From contig CM056396.1 in assembly GCA_029718625.1 (NCBI GenBank), positions 25,317,666-25,381,665 of the forward strand: a DNA stretch of 64,000 nt, in the 5' to 3' direction. Below, piece by piece: positions 58,980 to 64,000 of the stretch (position 1 is the stretch's first letter; each line of letters begins with the position of its first letter). Both the position numbers and the translations under genes were made by a program. Below the pieces are notes generated by a model, which was not told the origin of the DNA, made no database searches, and worked only from the letters and a program-made list of their open reading frames with translations. The DNA is from Synaphobranchus kaupii. Its lineage: Eukaryota > Chordata > Actinopteri > Anguilliformes > Synaphobranchidae.

Positions 58980-61900
58980 TAAGACTATAGTCTTATGTCC
59001 AAAAAGGGCCAAAATGGTCAAGAAAATTAAAATGCCATTTTTTGATTCAGATGTATAGGAAATTATATTAACTTAATAACTCCGGTGAAATAAGTGATAA
59101 ATAATGTGTTTTAAGACATTTATGATGAAAAATGTGTTTTGGGGAAAATTAAAAAACGTAAGACTATAAGGGCCAAAATGGTCAAGAAAATTAAAATGCC
59201 ATTTTCTGATTCAGATGTATAGGACATTATATTAACTTAAGACATTTATGATGAAAAATGTGTTTTTGGGAAAATGAAAAAACATAAGACTATAAGGGCC
59301 AAAATGGTCAAGAAAATTAAAATGCCATTTTCTGATTCAGATGTATAGGAAATTATATTAACTTAATAACTGCGGTGAAATAAGTGATAAATAATGAGTT
59401 TTAAGTCATTTATGATGAAAAATGTGTTTTGGGGAAAATGGAAAAACATAAGTCTTATGTCCAAAAAGGGCCAAAATGGTCAAGAAAATTAAAATGCCAT
59501 TTTTTGATTCAGATGTATAGGAAATTATATTAACTTAATAACTCCGGTGGAATAAGTGATAAATAAGGAGTTTTAAGACATGTATGATGAAAAATGTGTT
59601 TTGGGGAAAATGAAAAAACATAAGACTATAGTCTTATGTCCAAAAAGGGCCAAAATGGTCAAGAAAATTAAAATGCCATTTTTTGATTCAGATGTATAGG
59701 AAATTATATTAACTTAATAACTTCGGTGGAATAAGTGATAAATAATGAGTTTTAAGACATTTATGATGAAAAATGTGTTTTGGGGAAAATGAAAAAAACA
59801 TAAGACTATAGTCTTATGTCCAAAAAGGGCCAAAATGGTCAAGAAAATTAAAATGCCATTTTTTGATTCAGATGTATAGGAAATTATATTAACTTAATAA
59901 CTGCGGTGAAATAAGTGATAAATAATGAGCTTTAAGACATTTATGATGAAAAATGTGTTTTGGGGAAAATGAAAAAAACATAAGACTATAGTCTTTCGAC
60001 AAAAAATGGCTAAAATGGTCAAAAAAATCATAAATGCCATTTTTTGATTCAGATGTATAGGAAATTATATTAACTTAATAACTGCGGTGAAATAAGAGAT
60101 AAATAATGAGTTTTCAGACATTTATGATGAAAAATGTGTTTTGGGGAAAATGGAAAAACATAAGACTATATAGTCTTATGTCCAAAAAGGGCCAAAATGG
60201 TCAAGAAAATTAAAATGCCATTTTTTGATTCAGATGTATAGGAAATTATATTAACTTAATAACTCCGGTGAAATAAGTGATAAATAATGTGTTTTAAGAC
60301 ATTTATGATGAAAAATGTGTTTTGGGGAAAATTAAAAAACGTAAGACTATAAGGGCCAAAATGGTCAAGAAAATTAAAATGCCATTTTCTGATTCAGATG
60401 TATAGGACATTATATTAACTTAAGACATTTATGATGAAAAATGTGTTTTGGGGAAAATGAAAAAACATAAGACTATAAGGGCCAAAATGGTCAAGAAAAT
60501 TAAAATGCCATTTTCTGATTCAGATGTATAGGAAATTATATTAACTTAATAACTGCGGTGAAATAAGTGATAAATAATGAGTTTTAAGTCATTTATGATG
60601 AAAAATGTGTTTTGGGGAAAATGGAAAAACATAAGTCTTATGTCCAAAAAGGGCCAAAATGGTCAAGAAAATTAAAATGCCATTTTTTGATTCAGATGTA
60701 TAGGAAATTATATTAACTTAATAACTCCGGTGGAATAAGTGATAAATAAGGAGTTTTAAGACATGTATGATGAAAAATGTGTTTTGGGGAAAATGAAAAA
60801 ACATAAGACTATAGTCTTATGTCCAAAAAGGGCCAAAATGGTCAAGAAAATTAAAATGCCATTTTTTGATTCAGATGTATAGGAAATTATATTAACTTAA
60901 TAACTTCGGTGGAATAAGTGATAAATAATGAGTTTTAAGACATTTATGATGAAAAATGTGTTTTGGGGAAAATGAAAAAAACATAAGACTATAGTCTTAT
61001 GTCCAAAAAGGGCCAAAATGGTCAAGAAAATTAAAATGCCATTTTTTGATTCAGATGTATAGGAAATTATATTAACTTAATAACTGCGGTGAAATAAGTG
61101 ATAAATAATGAGCTTTAAGACATTTATGATGAAAAATGTGTTTTGGGGAAAATGAAAAAAACATAAGACTATAGTCTTTCGACAAAAAATGGCAAAAATG
61201 GTCAAAAAAATCATAAATGCCATTTTTTTATTCAGATGTATAGGAAATTATATTAACTTAATAACTGCGGTGAAATAAGAGATAAATAATGAGTTTTCAG
61301 ACATTTATGATGAAAAATGTGTTTTGGGGAAAATGGAAAAACATAAGACTATATAGTCTTATGTCCAAAAAGGGCCAAAATGGTCAAGAAAATTAAAATG
61401 CCATTTTTTGATTCAGATGTATAGGAAATTATATTAACTTAATAACTCCGGTGAAATAAGTGATAAATAATGTGTTTTAAGACATTTATGATGAAAAATG
61501 TGTTTTGGGGAAAATTAAAAAACGTAAGACTATAAGGGCCAAAATGGTCAAGAAAATTAAAATGCCATTTTCTGATTCAGATGTATAGGACATTATATTA
61601 ACTTAAGACATTTATGATGAAAAATGTGTTTTGGGGAAAATGAAAAAACATAAGACTATAAGGGCCAAAATGGTCAAGAAAATTAAAATGCCATTTTCTG
61701 ATTCAGATGTATAGGAAATTATATTAACTTAATAACTGCGGTGAAATAAGTGATAAATAATGAGTTTTAAGTCATTTATGATGAAAAATGTGTTTTGGGG
61801 AAAATGGAAAAACATAAGTCTTATGTCCAAAAAGGGCCAAAATGGTCAAGAAAATTAAAATGCCATTTTTTGATTCAGATGTATAGGAAATTATATTAAC

Positions 61901-62530
61901 TTAATAACTCCGGTGGAATAAGTGATAAATAAGGAGTTTTAAGACATGTATGATGAAAAATGTGTTTTGGGGAAAATGAAAAAACATAAGACTATAGTCT
62001 TATGTCCAAAAAGGGCCAAAATGGTCAAGAAAATTAAAATGCCATTTTTTGATTCAGATGTATAGGAAATTATATTAACTTAATAACTTCGGTGGAATAA
62101 GTGATAAATAATGAGTTTTAAGACATTTATGATGAAAAATGTGTTTTGGGGAAAATGAAAAAAACATAAGACTATAGTCTTATGTCCAAAAAGGGCCAAA
62201 ATGGTCAAGAAAATTAAAATGCCATTTTTTGATTCAGATGTATAGGAAATTATATTAACTTAATAACTGCGGTGAAATAAGTGATAAATAATGAGCTTTA
62301 AGACATTTATGATGAAAAATGTGTTTTGGGGAAAATGAAAAAAACATAAGACTATAGTCTTTCGACAAAAAATGGCAAAAATGGTCAAAAAAATCATAAA
62401 TGCCATTTTTTTATTCAGATGTATAGGAAATTATATTAACTTAATACCTGCGGTGAAATAAGTGAAAAATAATGAGTTTTAAGACATTTATGATGAAAAA
62501 TTTGTTTTGGGGAAAATGAAAAAACATAAG
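58980..62530. repeat. Three copies of a 1,183-bp higher-order satellite unit
   Basis: The truncated junction GACTATAAGGGCC occurs at 59,162, 60,345 and 61,528, and GTCTTTCGACAAAAAATGG at 59,991, 61,174 and 62,357: every interval is exactly 1,183 bp. The unit is seven monomers (1,253 bp) shortened by internal deletions. The same variant block also begins at 52,067. Confidence 0.92.
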
Positions 62531-63410
62531 ACTATATCGTCTTATGTCCAAAAAGGGCCAAAATGGTCAAACAAATTTAAATGCCGTTTTTTGATTCCGA
62601 TGTATAGAAAATTATATGTACATAATAACTGCGGTGAAATAAGTGAAAAATAATGAGTTTTAAGACATTTATGATGAAAAATGTGTTTTGGGGAAAATGA
62701 AAAAACATAAGACTATATAGTCTTATGTCCAAAAAGGGCCAAAATGGTCAAGAAAATTAAAATGCCATTTTTTGATTCAGATGTATAGGAGATTATATTA
62801 ACTTAATAACTCCGGTGAAATAAGTGATAAATAATGAGTTTTAAGACATTTATGATGAAAAATGTGTTTTGGGTAAAATGAAAAAACATAAGACTATAGT
62901 CTTATGTCCAAAAAGGGCCAAAATGGTCAAGAAAATTAAAATGCCGTTTTTTGATTCAGATGTATAGGAAATTATATTAACTTAATAACTGCGGTGAAAT
63001 AAGTGATAAATAATTAGTTTTAAGACATTTATGATGAAAAATGTGTTTTGGGGAAAATGAAAAAACATAAGACTATAGTCTTATGTCCAAAAAGGGCCAA
63101 AATGGTCAAACAAATTTAAATGCCTTTTTTTGATTCCGATGTATAGAAAATTATATGTACATAATAACTGCGGTGAAATAAGTGAAAAATAATGAGTTTT
63201 AAGACATTTATGATGAAAAATGTGTTTTGGGGAAAATGAAAAAACATAAGACTATATAGTCTTATGTCCAAAAAGGGCCAAAATGGTCAAGAAAATTAAA
63301 ATGCCATTTTTTGATTCAGATGTATAGGAGATTATATTAACTTAATAACTCCGGTGAAATAAGTGATAAATAATGAGTTTTAAGACATTTATGATGAAAA
63401 ATGTGTTTTG

Positions 63411-63588
63411 TCCCTATCATTGCACTGGGGTTTATTGGACAAGAATGAAGACCGCCTCCTACTGGACCACCAGCATCTTTGCCTTTCCCCAGGGGTCACC
63501 CATCCAAATACTAACCAAGCTTCCACCTGCTTCGCTACAACCATTGAGCAGCAGCAGATTGCATGGTGGTACAGCTGATGACTGCTGT
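63411..63588 (-). mobile_element. 5S-rRNA-derived SINE (SINE3-type) fragment inserted in the satellite
   Basis: On the minus strand TACCACCATG, GCGAAGCAGGTGG, TTGGTTAGTATTTGGATGGG and TGACCCCTGGGGAAA follow the order of 5S rRNA (box A-like AAGCAGG, box C-like TGGATGGG.GACC). A SINE-body-like piece with CCCCAGTGCAATGATAGGGA follows. It replaces ~28 bp of one monomer, including the left half of the palindrome. Too diverged to be a 5S gene. Confidence 0.75.
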
Positions 63589-64000
63589 CTTATGTCCAAA
63601 AAGGGCCAAAATGGTCAAGAAAATTAAAATGCCATTTTTTGATTCAGATGTATAGGAAATTATATTAACTTAATAACTGCGGTGAAATAAGTGATAAATA
63701 ATGAGTTTTAAGACATTTATGATGAAAAATGTGTTTTGGGTAAAATGAAAAAACATAAGACTATAGTCTTATGTCCAAAAAGGGCCAAAATGGTCAAGAA
63801 AATTAAAATGCCATTTTTTGATTCAGATGTATAGGAAATTATATTAACTTAATAACTGCGGTGAAATAAGTGATAAATAATGAGTTTTAAGACATTTATG
63901 ATAAAAAATGTGTTTTGGGGAAAATGAAAAAACATAAGACTATATAGTCTTATGTCCAAAAAGGGCCAAAATGGTCAAGAAAATTAAAATGCCATTTTTT

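Larger units (their letters stand above)
45075..64000. repeat. 179-bp AT-rich satellite array (~105 monomers)
   Basis: The monomer period is 179 bp (for example the same point at 45,438, 45,617 and 45,796), close to nucleosome-repeat length, and the array runs off the window end. Each full monomer has an 11-base arm ACATAAGACTA followed directly by its reverse complement, then CCAAAAAGGGCCAAAATGG, TGATTCAGATGTATAGG and ATAACTGCGGTGAAATAAG. Diagnostic variants (CTCCGGTGGAATAAG, TTAAGAACTGCGG, GAAAGATGTG, GACATGTATGATG) recur in order. No CENP-B-box-like motif was seen. A centromeric or pericentromeric role is possible but unproven. Confidence 0.95.

Noticed and set aside
63411..63588. Possible 5S rRNA gene
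   Set aside because: Only scattered 5S segments match, with many changes, and the sequence continues into a SINE-like body.
63373..63627. 84-codon plus-strand open frame
   Set aside because: Chance frame across the antisense of a 5S-derived SINE piece and satellite DNA.
45075..64000. CRISPR-like array
   Set aside because: There are no unique spacers. The whole 179-bp unit repeats, in a eukaryotic satellite context.
45075..64000. CENP-B box in the satellite monomer
   Set aside because: No stretch resembling the TTCG....A..CGGG core was found, so no CENP-B site is claimed.

Overview
The window looks like a ray-finned (teleost) fish chromosome segment. It has multi-exon GT-AG genes, a fish-type CYP2 tandem pair, and typical teleost mobile DNA: Tc1/Sleeping Beauty-like ends, hAT and Harbinger miniature elements, L2/UnaL2-like LINE and tRNA-SINE tails, and a 5S-derived SINE piece. 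The species cannot be named from sequence alone.

Layout. (1) 1-4.7 kb, + strand: the last seven coding exons of a synaptotagmin-like gene (best match sytl1) with both C2 domains, 3' UTR and poly(A) signal. (2) 5.3-14.5 kb, + strand: a complete 11-exon papain-family (C1A) cysteine protease of 547 codons, with signal peptide, long N-terminal extension, ERFNIN/I29 prodomain and an intact Gln-Cys-His-Asn active site. (3) 17.4-30.7 kb, - strand: a complete 9-exon cytochrome P450 family 2 gene (502 codons, CYP2K-like). (4) 33.9-42.7 kb, - strand: a second, tandemly duplicated CYP2 gene with exons 2-9 intact and no exon 1 visible. (5) 44,575-45,074: a 500-N gap. (6) 45.1 kb to the window end: about 105 copies of a 179-bp AT-rich satellite with higher-order structure.

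The two P450 genes come from a segmental duplication whose left edge lies inside the protease 3' UTR: a stranded second copy of that UTR sits at 32.3 kb, fused to a GGGGCT hexamer array. The copies later collected different transposons, and several insertions can be polarised by an empty site in the paralogous copy. Exon-level divergence is mosaic. Exon 3 and the exon 8/9 junction are nearly identical between copies, while exons 4-5 (F-G substrate-recognition region) differ strongly.

The most unusual feature is a recurrent link between tandem repeats and splice sites. In all three gene families, minisatellites of 35-72 bp (or an 8-bp microsatellite) begin exactly at a real splice donor or acceptor and carry many copies of it: sytl1 exon at 363, protease introns 5, 6 and 9, CYP2 exon 3 donor and CYP2 exon 6 acceptor, the last two in both paralogs. 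Second is the satellite, whose monomer holds a 22-bp perfect palindrome that is also its main site of length mutation.
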